Below, piece after piece: positions 45,031-56,527 of a stretch of 64,000 nt of DNA. This stretch comes from Endomychus coccineus (taxonomy: Eukaryota > Arthropoda > Insecta > Coleoptera > Endomychidae), in assembly GCA_958510875.1 (NCBI GenBank), contig OY294070.1, positions 40,972,012 through 41,036,011 of the forward strand. The letters run 5' to 3'. How positions within the stretch are numbered: position 1 is the stretch's first letter; each line of letters starts with the position of its first letter. Below the pieces are notes generated by a model. The model did not search any database. It saw nothing but the letters and a program-made list of their open reading frames with translations, and had not been told where the DNA came from. The position numbers were made by a program, and so were the translations under genes.

Positions 45031-46750
45031 TTTGACGTGACAACGTCTTATAATTCGATGGAGTCGGCTGCACGCACGAGAAAACATGACTCATTTGCCG
45101 TTACCTCGCTCTGACCGGCTGTGCGTTACCTCGCTTTGAGGCATTCCATTTAAGGCTTCAAGTGCAAGCGAGCTCTCCTACTTGAGTGACCGATGCGATG
45201 CGCGTGGACAGCTGCTATATATTAATACATTTACATGTTAATAAATTGGTATCACCCATGTGTGAGTTCATGTTATCAAATTTTATGAAAGAAGTTTTTA
45301 AATCTCACAATCCAAATTTTATTTTCAGATTTTCAGATTAATAACAATGTCACTACTCTCAACAGACAAATAGCTTTAAACTATAATCCTATCTATGCAG
45401 CTATTACTTAAAACAATAAATGTCATAAATTTCAAATTTTATATTCCCATAATTCCAACCGTTCTATCAATTTTCATAGATCTCTATTCAAACATTCTTC
45501 AAGTTTCAGATTTAACTTTTTACTTTACCAATAGATGACTCTACTTACCTTAAAATTTAAAATTCATAATAGGATTAAAATCAAAGTACGGTATACATTT
45601 TTTCAACAAATTTTTTCAACAATTTTTTCAACAATATTTTATTAATTTCCTTTCTTATCTATATTCACAATCAATCACGTAACTTATATAACGCCAAATT
45701 AATTCTTGTACTGTCTTGAATCTCATACAATGAACATATACTTGAAAAATAATCAATTTTAATAATAGACAAATATGTATTTTAAAGAACTAATTGCCTT
45801 ATAATATGAATGTAAGTATTTTAAGTATTTTAACAATCTCAATTAGATGTCACTATTTTATCAATCTATTAATTATTACTATATTTTACTATTTAAATTA
45901 ATAGACTTCACAATTTTAATTATTTATTACAATTCAATTATTACAATATTTATACAATTAAATTTACAAACAATTAATATTATCAAAATTAAAATATACT
46001 TTTCTTGCAGCCATTTCTTATAATACTTGATAATGAGGTCTAATTAATAGACCTCGAAACATGTAGTAAAAATCTGAAAATAAAATTTGGATTGTGAGAT
46101 TTTAAAACTTCTTTCATGAAATTTGATAACATTTACATGTTTTCGTAAGTGCACTGAAAAGTGAATGTGGTGTCAATTGTTTATAGCAACGATAATTGCG
46201 GCGATAAAGGTAATGATTCTTTCGATATTAAATATATGTTCAGTGATATATTGTCGAATATTCGTGCTTTCATCATTAAAATAAATAGCATCGGTCCGCT
46301 AGTGCAGCGATTGTAGGTTATGCTATAATTGACAAAACTATAACAATAAGTTAACAGAACTGTTTCACGATGAGAAAAAAATCAATTGCTTTACTATTCG
46401 ATCGAAATAATTATCGAGCGTAGCTATGATTTCAAAAAATTAAAACATAAATGTTAAATCTTCCACATATCATAACAACGTGTCTGAAATGACAGGTAGG
46501 ACCAGCCAGCCGTCAAAGGGAACAATTTTCTCCTATATCAAACACATTGAGGCGGGCTTTTTAAAAGCTAAATTGACATAATTGTATTTATGCGTACAAA
46601 TAAATGTAACTTGATCAATTCATTTGTGATTTCCATTTACCTCCTTCTCTATATCCATACAAAATATCTATCAAACAAATAAAATTAAAATTTTCTTTTG
46701 AAAAATGAAACCATTCCATCAGTATTTTCTTATGACGTTGTCACGTTCAA
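45031..46750. mobile_element. candidate TIR element with TGACGTGACAACGTC ends
   Basis: The ends TTTGACGTGACAACGTCTTA at 45031 and the near-inverse at about 46731-46750 are oppositely oriented. They interrupt a type A Penelope copy. No transposase was recognised inside, and flanking duplications are not clear. A second TIR structure (45272-46130) is nested within. Confidence 0.5.
45272..46130. mobile_element. non-autonomous TIR element, 859 bp, ends of about 60 bp
   Basis: The left end at 45272 (GTTATCAAATTTTATGAAAG...) and right end at 46130 are inverse copies over about 60 bases, including AATCTCACAATCCAAATTTT. A direct repeat ACATTTACATGTT lies at 46129-46141 and at 45227-45239, the latter 32 bases outside the left end, so the exact boundary is uncertain. 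The interior is extremely AT-rich with no coding frame. Confidence 0.65.
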
Positions 46751-46929
46751 CAATCGTCAGTAAACCGACTTTACAGACAACCGAATTTTTTTTTCTATAG
46801 CGGAAGAAGTCATCTCATGAAGTGTGTAAATGATGATGACAAACAAATTGTCATATGCTCAAGTTAACACTTCCAAACCAATTATTAAAGATTTATGCCC
46901 TACGATAGGAAAAGATTGTCTGAGCGTTG

Positions 46930-47425
46930 TGAGAATTATTTGAACTTGTACATAAGTACACTTTTAACATCATGAAGACGTACGTAGGAATTTGCAAGGG
47001 TTTGATCAAATTTGGCTTAATGATTGTACATGAGTTCTATGAAGAATTGACGTCATTTTATGTAAACCATCTCCAGGATAGATAATAATTGATTTCTTTA
47101 GCTAAAATATTAAAATTTGTATAATCTAACTGATGGTTATAATCAAAACAATGTTTAGCAAGGGTGGAATTTTCAAAGTTTATGTTTCTTGTATTATACA
47201 TATGATTATACATATTATTTTTCGTATATATTGTTAAGGGTTAATTCCTATATATGTCCCATCGCAATCTAGACAATTTAATATAATACCGTGTGGGTTT
47301 GTTTATCTTTAGGTATTAAAGGTCTTAGATTTGAAAAATATTTATCAACCCAGTTAGTAGGTTTATGTGCAAAATTTCTTTCATACTTTTTCAAACAAAT
47401 CTTAATTTTCTCCGGAATGTATGGT
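46930..47425 (-). mobile_element. Penelope-like type A fragment (GIY-YIG and linker), middle part
   Basis: Minus-strand match to 21280-21780: the GIY-YIG domain with LAKHCF-type residues, then the linker. It continues at 48888 after the solo-LTR-like insertion, at the phrase GAATGTATGGT|AATGTTATA. Confidence 0.75.
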
Positions 47426-48887
47426 TGAAACGGATGTGAAACGGACCCGCTTGGGTCGGTTTTATTTGGCCCAACTAGCTCAAATTGAAATAATTAATCT
47501 CAGGGCTCGTAGTAGAACGTGCCTTGTGATTCTAGACTGGTGAATTGCCTGAGCGCCAACTGCTTGGAAAAAAGAAACTATAAAAATAAATGATTTCACA
47601 GTCAAGAATACAAGCACTACGAGATGGTCGATGGAGATTCAGAAAAACAATACAAGTTCAACTTAACAATTTGATTTATTCCATCGGGATTTGAGTTATA
47701 AAGAAAATTAAATCACAATTTTTATAGGATACCAATTGGAAACCTAATTAATATTGAATTTTAAGAAAACAATTATAAAATTAAATCAGTTTGTAACAAA
47801 CTCCTTGGAACTCGTAGGAACTGGAAGCCGGTCCTGTCAGGAAAGTCACTACACCGTCTTGGAGTGAAGGGGTGAGGAACCTCAGACGTTCAAACCCTGT
47901 AATTTCAAAGAACGAACAGTACCTGACTTGAGATCAAAGGACAAGCAACACCGTCGGTTGGAATAATTTAGGCAAAAATTTAATTTAATCTGAAAGAATT
48001 AAACGATTACAATTGGTATTTAAATTAGCAAATAGTTAACATGTGACTGAATTAATAATACTAAAAAATGTGACTTGAAAGAATAATAATTAAATTGTAT
48101 CTGAAAGAATATTATTTGAAATGTTGAAATTTGCCAGTAGCATAAAAATCTGATTTGCTTGAAATGAATTGTACACGTGGATTGATACTGTAAATTGTAT
48201 TAACTCCAAACGGCGTGACAGAGTAATAAATATATGTATACCCAATAAGCAGTAATTAGGTTATTTGTTTTGTGTTAACCCTTATCAATCTTTACTGCAC
48301 GTTTGTCTAATAAGACCATTCTATGTATCTTGTACTAGGATAACAAAATGGCGATTCACAAAATCGCGCAAATACCATGTGCACAATTTGTGGGGTCAAC
48401 TACAAAGGTGGAAATTAAATATTGTCTGTATAAACTGCCCACGTTTCGTTAGAGTAATTTCATACAATGACTACAACAATCCCTCTAATGATGAAAAAGA
48501 TATTCATGGAATCATGCTAAATGCAAATTTGATTGGGTGACTTTAGGTAAGTCGAGCGAAACTTCCTCCGAAATATAATCACATTCAGGTACTGAACATC
48601 CAGAAGTTTAATTACAAATCCAAATCAAATTATATGTAGCCTGATGTGCATCATATTTCGGGAGCAAAAATTAAGAAAATGTATGTAAAGACAATGAATT
48701 ATAAATCTCACAATCACTTCGCGATATTAGCGACATCATACATAATGAATGCTAGTTTCAATAATCGATGTTTTATTGACCGGCAGATGTCTTTAATTAA
48801 TCATATGACAAGTTTCCTAGCCGAAAAGAAATCTAATCTGTTCATTAAAGAGTTCTATAAAAGAAACCTGTAACGCAACCCGTTACA
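47426..48887. mobile_element. probable solo LTR, 1462 bp
   Basis: An insertion in the Penelope copy that starts TGAAACGG and ends CCGTTACA, so it has TG..CA ends with a 7-of-8 inverted match. A 4-bp duplication TGGT flanks it (47422-47425, 48888-48891). The uninterrupted Penelope sequence at 21760-21790 confirms the boundaries. No coding frame of note is inside. TG..CA ends with a 4-bp duplication fit a Gypsy- or BEL-type solo LTR; no partner LTR is in the window. Confidence 0.65.
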
Positions 48888-49035
48888 TGGTAATGTTATA
48901 AAATTATCTTTATTACCGTTTATATTATTTATATATGACGTACCATTATAGATTTTATTTATTCTTTCTTTAATGGTGTGATCAAAAAATGTTTTTGGAT
49001 AGCCATTTATTTCTAGTGTATTATCTCTCAGTACT
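48888..49035 (-). mobile_element. Penelope-like type A fragment, continuation after the solo LTR
   Basis: Minus-strand sequence equal to 21775-21900 of the element at 20868-23495, covering the linker region. It ends near 49035. Confidence 0.75.
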
Positions 49036-49339
49036 TTTACTATCTATTTTCATTCCAATTATAACTTTAATATAATTTTGAAATGTAATATAGTCAATTT
49101 TAATGTTTAAACTATTTCTATTTCGACACATCATATATTCATCCTACATTAACTGTATCATTTTATACAATGGTAAAATGCAAATATCATTTATCTCCAG
49201 TAATTATTGTTGATGCAATTTAATTTTTAAATAAATACGGAGTGTGCTGGAATTTTGAATTGAGTACCGATTGCTGCCTTACAGTCCCATCACCATAACC
49301 ATATACTATATTATATTTAAAAAAAAACTTACAGACACA

Positions 49340-51520
49340 GAAATTCTGGATGAGGTGCAGCACACGTTAAGCTTAGTTCCGAAATTTGCATCGCCTGATA
49401 ATAAAAAATTGCCTATCGACAATATAATTATTAATAGATAGAATTAATAAAAATTTAGAGGAAAAAAATGAACTTAGAAATAAAACTTGTGACATCTTGA
49501 CAAATAAAAAGAATAAACAGGAAGCACAAAATCGTTTTAACTATCACACAAAAAAGACAAAAGAGACAATAGCTAACCCTCAAATATTAGTTTTGAACGC
49601 AGATAAATGTAATAAAGCCGTCATAATGCATAGAAATGACTACGAAAACAAAATAGGAAATCTATTAGATAATGAAAGTAACAAAAAATTAAAATCTGAC
49701 CCTACAAAATGACATGAATAATGCAAAATGACATGAATAAATTAATAAATACATGGTACAAAAATAAGATAATCCCTATTGAATTGAAAAATAAATTAAT
49801 TTGTCATAATGGGCAAGCACCTTCCGAAACTACATAAAATTGATAAACCTTAAAAAAATCAATCCGTACCCGTAGATCATCTGGTAATTTCGTCGGACGT
49901 TGTTTCTTTATTCACAAATATACCAGTTGTTTTGGCATTGAGTATCATCAGAAAACGTTGGGCAGAGATTAAAAACCATACACCTCTAGATCAATCTGAA
50001 TTTATAAATGCAGTAGTTTTGTTTAGAATGCACTTGTTTTCAATACGTTGAGCAAAGTTCTGGTCAAATATTCGGCACAGCAATGGGATCTCCTATTTCA
50101 GCTATTATTGCTAACCTAGTTATGGAATGCCTAGAGAAATCTGTAATAAATTCATTAGATTTTCAACCCGTATTCTTTAAACGGTATGTAGTTGATTGCC
50201 TAATGTGTGTTCCCAATGATAAAGTTCAGTACGTGATTAATAAATTTAACAATTTCCAATGTAATCTTCAATTTACTTGTTAAATAGAAGTGAACAAAAA
50301 CATACATTTCCTAGACATGAGCATTAGGCATGATGCAGATGGAAAAATAAAAACTTCGTGGTTTACTGAAGAAGTTTGGTCTCAACATTATCTTCACTTC
50401 AATTCCGTTGCACCAACAAGTTACAGCCTTACAGATCGCGCGGCTAAATTGTCCCACCCAGAGAACCGTCCCAAAAATTAAAAAATTGTTCGTAATACAA
50501 TTTTCAATCTCATCATTAAAGAAAGAATAAAAAAAATCTATAATGGAACGTGATATATAAATAACATAAACGGTGATACAGATAATTTTATAACATTACC
50601 ATACATTCCAGAGACCTCAGAGAAAATTAAGAAATGTTTTAAAAAGTATGATTCAAATGTTGCGCATAAAGCTACTAACTGTGTTGGGAAATATTTTTCA
50701 AATCTAAAACCTTTAATACCTAAAGATAAACAAACCCACACAGTATACAAATTAAATTGTTTAGATTGCTATGGGACTTATACAGGAATCTCTAAGCAAT
50801 ATTTGTAAAAAAAGAATGTATGGCCATAAGTATTGTACAAGAAACAAAACTTCAAATTTCACCATCCTAGCTAAACACTGCTTTGATAATAACCATCAAT
50901 TCGATTACAAAAATGTTAATATTTTAACTAAGGAAACCAATTATTATAAAATATCTATTCTGGAAATGATTCACATAAAACGTGACTCCAAGTCTGTAAA
51001 TCACAGATGTTCAGTCATTAAGTCAGATTTATACTAATTTAATTAACCAAAACCCTTGCAAATTCCTATATGCGTCTTTATAATGTTAAAAGTATATTTT
51101 AGGTAGAATGCTTAAGTGGCAATAATTCTGATAAGCTCCTCCAACCAGTTTTTGTTGCCTTATGGATCTTTAGCATCTGGTTCGAAAGTAGATACTTTAG
51201 CGTTATATGTTTTGGTTTCAGTCGTATACAGACTTTGTTGACATGAATTCGTATATTATAAGAAAATTGCTAAGCAGTGGATTTTTGTTACGTATACATA
51301 TGCTTGAACCATTGATGTGTTGCAGTCTCGATTGTTCGTGTTTCTGTTCGTTTCGGCGACGTGGGCATTTTAATTCGAAATTGGTGCGATGTGAACGCTT
51401 TGTCCTGATACAATTGGTTTTGGCAAATCAAGTTAAGGACATGATCCGTCTTCTGATGATGATCGTGAGACCAAAACGTACTTAACGATGAAATAATAAA
51501 CATATGTGTTAGTGTGAACT
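49340..51520 (+). mobile_element. Penelope-like element, type A, plus-strand copy
   Basis: A second long type A copy, here on the plus strand. It shows NKAVIMHRNDYENK (49600), GTAMGSPISAII (50075), a catalytic box changed to RYVVD (about 50180), NIHFLDMSIRHDADG (50300), a frameshifted linker with NCVGKYFSNLKP (about 50680) and a GIY-YIG end with ICKKRMYGHKY (50810). The second residue of the catalytic pair region is altered and several frameshifts are present, so it is dead. The terminal repeat up to 51520 has a degenerate hammerhead motif at about 51448-51485 in which the G of GAAA is mutated. Confidence 0.88.
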
Positions 51521-51682
51521 ATTTATATATAATATATAACCATATACCATAAAGATCTTGCAAGGCAAGACGATACTATTGTTTAATATAATATATATGT
51601 AGACATTGTTGTTGAAATCGTCAGATTGTGTAATGAAGCTTATCTTCTGACCTGTATAAACATGACCTGCAGTTATCATAGT

Positions 51683-51707
51683 TATTAAAAGGCAAACTTT
51701 TACAGTG
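51683..51707 (+). promoter_or_regulatory. possible core promoter of the lectin-like gene
   Basis: TATTAAAAG at 51683 is TATA-like, and ACAGTG at 51702 resembles the arthropod initiator. The spacing of about 20 bases is somewhat short. It lies 44-68 bases before the start codon. Confidence 0.3.
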
Positions 51708-51750
51708 AAACAATAGTTGATTTTCGAATTGTAAACTATACGCTTTTGAG

Positions 51751-52749
51751 ATGCTGCCAGTAGCACGTCAATTTGTAGTTTTCTTTCTCCTCACACTAAC
51801 ATCAGTTCTATGTGAAAAACCTGACAGGAATTTCATTAATGTTGAAGCTCTTTCGTTAAATGCGTACATTGGTGATACTAATATTAGAATGTATCCAAGT
51901 TTACTTCATTATTGCTCATCGTTCGGTGGACATTTGGCTCAGCCACGTACATTAGATGATCTTAAGCTTTTGAGACGATCCACGTGGAATTATGAATTGG
52001 CTTATTTTCCATTCCTCATTGATGGGAGATCGAATAGCAGCAATTCAACATATAATTACAGTGATGGAAGTGAATTCCCATTAAATGGTTCGGTAAAATG
52101 GATGGGTGAAAGATGTTCGATTGTCGCACCATGTTGTATTGCATTATACTATAAATCCTCGATTACTGATTGTCCAGGAGACACTTGTGTATTTTCGATG
52201 AACTGCGATACACAGTATGCTTCTATTTGTGAGATACATTATTATAATGAACTAATTAATCACAACACACTGAAACAGAGTTATGAAGTAATGTCTCCGC
52301 GAGGCATCCATTATGCTGGATTTGCATTCATGTCCTACTGGTATCAAGACGACTTCTATGGATCACGTAATTACTGTGACTACTTTGGAGGAACCCTTCC
52401 TCGACCAAGGACAATCGAAGAAGTTCACTATTTGCAAAATACTTTTGATGACTTAGTTCATTTTTATATTGCCTTAGACGCTGTCTCTCAAAATGATTTC
52501 ATTTATAGATATGGAGACGGAAGTACTTTTCCATTAAACACATCTGTTACTTCCTTCAGATTTAGATGTGGACCGCTCCCGAAAGCTTGTTATGCATTAC
52601 TAGATGTAATTGATAGACCGTATGTTAATATTGAATCAGAGCCTGTGTCAAAGAGTTGGTGGTTAGTGTGTGAAATGCCAAAAAAATTAAAAAATAAATT
52701 TTTGAGTTCCAATGATTTTTATTTAAATTCAATAAATTCAACTTATTAA
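51751..52749 (+). CDS. secreted protein with two C-type-lectin-like domains
   Basis: An intact single-exon frame of 332 residues from ATG 51751. Residues 1-21 are a signal peptide (hydrophobic VVFFLLTLTSVLC, likely cut before EKPD). Domain 1 (about 40-160) and domain 2 (about 185-308) share a CTLD-like layout: YC..FGG.LA/LPRPRTxEE, then a YxYSDGSEFPLN / YRYGDGSTFPLN block, then paired cysteines ending SICEI and LVCEM. The classical EPN/QPD and WND calcium-sugar motifs are absent, so carbohydrate binding is doubtful. Domain 1 has extra cysteines and several N-glycosylation sequons (about residues 95-112). No membrane anchor follows, so secretion to haemolymph or saliva is likely. The two domains look like an old internal duplication. 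Confidence 0.85.
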   Translation: MLPVARQFVVFFLLTLTSVLCEKPDRNFINVEALSLNAYIGDTNIRMYPSLLHYCSSFGGHLAQPRTLDDLKLLRRSTWNYELAYFPFLIDGRSNSSNSTYNYSDGSEFPLNGSVKWMGERCSIVAPCCIALYYKSSITDCPGDTCVFSMNCDTQYASICEIHYYNELINHNTLKQSYEVMSPRGIHYAGFAFMSYWYQDDFYGSRNYCDYFGGTLPRPRTIEEVHYLQNTFDDLVHFYIALDAVSQNDFIYRYGDGSTFPLNTSVTSFRFRCGPLPKACYALLDVIDRPYVNIESEPVSKSWWLVCEMPKKLKNKFLSSNDFYLNSINSTY

Positions 52750-52872
52750 AATTCAGTTAAACTTATTTCCTCATAAATTCACAATAATAATTCCCATACC
52801 ACAATTGTTACCATAGAGCACTATACATAAGTCATCCAGTGTAAAGCATTTACTTCTCCAATAATATCATCC

Positions 52873-52878
52873 AATAAA
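52873..52878 (+). promoter_or_regulatory. polyadenylation signal AATAAA of the lectin-like gene
   Basis: AATAAA lies 124 bases past the stop codon at 52749, a normal 3' UTR length for a short insect gene. Confidence 0.6.
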
Positions 52879-52999
52879 TACCTAGTCTATTAACAGTTCG
52901 TGGTTTCGTGTTAATCATCAAATTGCGAATTCCAATGATTGTTGAAATATTGAGACCCACGTTTCTTGTACTTTTGGGACTCGACATCAGAAAATAATA

Positions 53000-53440
53000 T
53001 TGAATATATTATAATATAATATAATAATAATAAATTTCCTTTATATTGTACAAAGTAAAAAGAAAATGCAGTGTAAAAAAGAGAGAGAGGCGAAGTTTAG
53101 TTTATACTACTCATACTTAACCTCTAACAAGAATAAAATAAAGAGAGAGAGAGAGAGAGTTAAAAGAAAGTATAAACTTACTCATCCAGTTTTAAGCTAA
53201 AAGAAAAAATAATTATCTAAAGTTTGTTACAGAGAAAAGAAATAGATTTACGCAATTGCAAATAAAATACTTCACAAACTGCAATATATAGCCAACTGTT
53301 CTTTTTGTAAATCCAGTAGCGTCGATTTAAGTTTTTTTTTGAGAAAACCTTCTGAACCTGTTTTGAACGCAGGGGTTATAGATTTATATATTTTAACTGC
53401 ATTGTAGGTGAAACATCTATTTGACTACGCAAGACGAAAT
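53000..53440 (-). mobile_element. LINE 3' end remnant
   Basis: The minus strand near 53400-53280 reads TYNAVKIYKSITPAF and LKKKLKSTLLDLQKEQLAIY, matching the last residues of Jockey/CR1-type reverse transcriptases (compare VKIYNHIPVNF in the LINE at 34862-35800). A TAA-rich microsatellite tail lies at 53000-53030 in the right orientation. A (GA)n run sits at about 53137-53158. Confidence 0.6.
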
Positions 53441-53935
53441 TTAATCCGAAAAATTACTATGATTTATTTTCGCCAGTTTTACACTTTTTCACAATTATGA
53501 GTACATAGACCATCAACTGTATACTAGAAATGACTATGTACTTATGAAAACTGATATACCTACAAAACAAAATATAGTTAGTTAGGTACCTGTTACAGGG
53601 GTTAGGTGCCTGCAACAACTTTATGCCGAGTTTGTAGTTGTAAAAATATAATTTAAAATGCATTAGGATTAAAAGATGCCGCCCGTCTGAAGACCGCTGT
53701 AATGATTTGAATAACGATTTCCGTTCGAAATTTTAGATTTAAACTTGTAATGACTGAGTGTCATCTATCATCTATCTTTCAATACTCGATCGATAATTAA
53801 GCTTGCGCGAAGACACGTGTGATGTCGCACGAATCGCGAGGAGGGATTGACTGGAGAACGGAAACGAAAGGCTTTCATTTTTGTTTTGGATCATGGATAA
53901 CTCTACTACTAGTAGAGTGATGTATGTTTTAGATA
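53440..53935. other. AT-rich spacer, nothing recognised
   Basis: A TCATCTATCATCTATC-type short repetition lies at about 53762-53778 and a small palindrome CTCTACTACTAGTAGAG at about 53900. No coding pattern is seen. Confidence 0.4.
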
Positions 53936-53937
53936 TA

Positions 53938-54100
53938 TGCCGGGTAAGTTGGTTCTCAACGTATTTTATTTTATCATATTAATTTGCTTTATTGAAAGTT
54001 TATTGTCGTCAGGGATCATATAATTTTTTAAACGTAATTAAAGATATGTCGAATCCCTGATTGACAATATATTTCAATGAAATTATAACCAACTTACCCA
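53938..54100. repeat. inverted repeat of about 160 bp (MITE-like)
   Basis: GGGTAAGTTGGTT near 53941 is the inverse of AACCAACTTACCC near 54085. Inner blocks (GTC..CAGGGAT and AATCCCTGA..GAC) also pair. No coding content and no clear target duplication. Confidence 0.5.
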
Positions 54101-54124
54101 GGCGTCCATACTGAATAAATACAT

Positions 54125-54225
54125 TTTGTATATATAATTTGGGAAGATAGCATAATCAGTCGATTGATTGTTCCTGCTGATTTAGTTATTTGTGCCTCGA
54201 ACTTGTGCCAAGGTATTGCTCGTAT
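54125..54225. repeat. zinc-finger array flank unit, copy 4, left piece
   Basis: Matches 41315-41405 (TTTGGGAAGATA.., then CCTGCTGATTTAGTTATTTG). The unit continues at 55646-55709 and 59221-59500 after several insertions. Confidence 0.7.
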
Positions 54226-54366
54226 TGTTATATCAAGGCATGAAACAGAATGCTGTAGTACACGTCTAGTTGATTGCTTAAAATTTTATTGTAATAACTT
54301 AAAAATTTCTATTGATTCTAGTGTGTTTAATTTAGAACCTCTACTCTGGTCATGTAAAATTTTAAA

Positions 54367-54538
54367 TTAATCTAAATTTGGAAAAGTTTGCCCTGTTTCT
54401 AAAATATGGTTATAGAAAGATGGATCTGTTTTATTAAGTCTAAAAGATTGAAAATGTTCCTTATACCTTATTTCTATACTACGACTAGATCTACCGATAG
54501 TCCTGTAAAAGTAGCCCTCAAAAATTGTAAATGAAGCT
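54367..54538 (-). mobile_element. Penelope-like GIY-YIG fragment
   Basis: The minus strand reads FYRTIGRSSRSIEIRYKEHF and SFYNHILETGQTF, the YIG-Q-GRS..R..EH..HLLETGH order of a Penelope GIY-YIG domain. The catalytic Y-I-G is partly preserved. It belongs to neither type A nor type B. Confidence 0.7.
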
Positions 54539-55643
54539 ATTTTGCTGCTACTGACCGATTTGGACGTTCTTGGTGTCAAAATGTTCGGGAAAGCGCCCCG
54601 TACTCGAAGACCCCATTTTGAACCCGCGTTTTTGTTATCCCTATTTGTTAATTAACAATTAAGCCTCTAATTAATTGTTGATTTGAACCGATAATTAGAG
54701 TTTTAGAGTCGCTGATCACGAATCCGTTGTCAGAATCGGAAAATTCGGGTAAGCTCGACATTTTCATGGAAAATTACAACCAAAATCTGCAAACGGTGCA
54801 TCACTAGCGTAAAAAAGTCACTCGAGGGTTCTCGAGGTCGCTGAACATGAATCTGTTGTCAGAATTGGGAACTTCTACTTTATTGGCCGGAAAACTCAAC
54901 ATTTTCATGGAAAATCTCAACCAAAATTTGCAAATGTTGTATTACTAGCGTAAAAAAAATCACTCGGGGGGTTTTCGAGGTAGCTGATCACGATTCTGTT
55001 GTCAGAATCACGAAATTCTACTTTGTTAACAGTACAACTTGACATTTTAATGGAAAGTTAAAATAAAAATATATCATTTACATTTTTTTTTCTTTTATTT
55101 CATAATTTATTTTTTTTACAAAAAGATTATATTTTATATAGATATATTATATTTTATAGACACTTTTTACAAGAAATTCAAGAATGTATTAACAGCGACC
55201 TCGAAATCCTCCGAGTGAATTTTTTTTACGCTAGTGATTTTCCATGAAAATGTCGATTTTTCCGGTCAATGAAGGAGAATTTTCCGATTCTGACTACGGA
55301 TTCGGGATCAGCGACCTCGAAAGCCCCCCCGAGTGATTTTTTTACGCTCGTGACGCAACCCTTGCAAATTTTTGTAGCAATTTCCCATGAAAATGCCGAG
55401 TTTTCCAGCCAAATATGTAGTAGAATTTTTCGATTCTGACAACATAATCAGCGACCTCGAAAATCCCGAGTGATTTTTTTTACGCTAGTGATGTACCGTT
55501 TGCAAATTTTGGTTGTAATTTTCCATGAAAATGTCGAGTTCTCCCGAATTTTCCGATTCTGACAACGGTGAACAACTGGTTCGGGGCGCTTTCCCGAACA
55601 TTTTGATACCAAGAACGTCCAAATCGGTCAATAGTAGCAAAAT
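54539..55643. mobile_element. foldback-type element with repeated subunits in each arm
   Basis: The ends ATTTTGCTGCTACTGACCGA (54539) and its inverse (ending 55643) pair over about 62 bases, including TTCGGGAAAGCGCCCCG. Inside the left arm a unit of roughly 130 bases recurs in tandem (ATTTTCATGGAAAA.., CTAGCGTAAAAAA.., then CTCGAGG and GTTGTCAGAAT). The same unit recurs in inverse orientation in the right arm (55190-55560). An AT-rich centre lies at 55030-55190. No coding frame. The architecture resembles foldback elements, whose arms carry tandem repeats. Confidence 0.8.
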
Positions 55644-56041
55644 CACCATGTGAAATGCCAATTTTACCAGACTAATATAAAAGTTGTTTTCAGTTATAAT
55701 TCCCTAGAGCAAGGGTTCCCAACCTTTTGGCACCTACGTACCACTTGACTTTTCGAGAAATTTTGGCGTACCACCAGACCTAAATATTTTAATAAACGTA
55801 TAATAATTACTCTTCTAAAAGTGTCCAAAGGCTTTTTGAATTAAATTCCTGAGAAAACTTCATATTTGTTTATTTTTAACACGCTTATAATAAAAGAGAA
55901 ATAAAAAGATTAAAATGGTATTAATTTACAGTTTTATTTATTACCCATAGGTCTAAAAACATACAAATAAAAAATTACTACTAACTCAGCAAAACTTATA
56001 TCATCATACAAAATATACTTTTATAGTCTTTAGTGCGAAAC

Positions 56042-56420
56042 TTATTGTTGTTTGCTTGTGATTGAAATATCAACATTAGGAGTCATGGAACTTATCCTCA
56101 CTCTCAAGTCCTCTTCAACAATTATTTTGCTTCTACGTTTATTTTTTATGTATAAGAGTTCAGAACTGACTTCACTCTTACACAAGTAACTCGTAACAAA
56201 TGGCATCAAAAATAGCAGAGCTTGCCGGAAGATCAAAGGGTACTCGGTTTTACATCCGATCCAGAAGTTAATTAAAGATTTCTCTTTAATAATCTTTCAG
56301 GGAACTATCTTCTGTAAGATCGATAAAACTTTCTTTTAGTTCCAATTCATTTGGTGAGGTTCCCGAAAAAGAATTTCTGATCCAGTCCACTTTTGAATAA
56401 TCTTCATAATCTTCAGAGAA
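56042..56420 (-). pseudogene. Buster/ZBED5-like hAT transposase C-terminus
   Basis: The minus strand reads WIRNSFSGTSPNELELKESF, then after a frameshift NFWIGCKTEYPLI, LMPFVTSYLCKSE, LLYIKNKRRSK and VEEDLRVRISSM. This is the conserved end of ZBED5/FAM200-like hAT transposases, including the dimerisation region. The glutamate expected in the TYLCE block is followed by further changes, and stops interrupt the frame. Confidence 0.8.
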
Positions 56421-56527
56421 ATACTTCTTAATGCTTTTTTAAGGCCTTCCAAGTGAACAATGATATCTGCAACCACATCTGGCATTGGAGATATTTCTTT
56501 TTTTTTTCAAAAAATTATGAGAGCTCA

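Noticed and set aside
51207..51503. Overlapping frames upstream of the lectin-like gene
   Set aside because: They fall in the terminal repeat of a type A Penelope copy.
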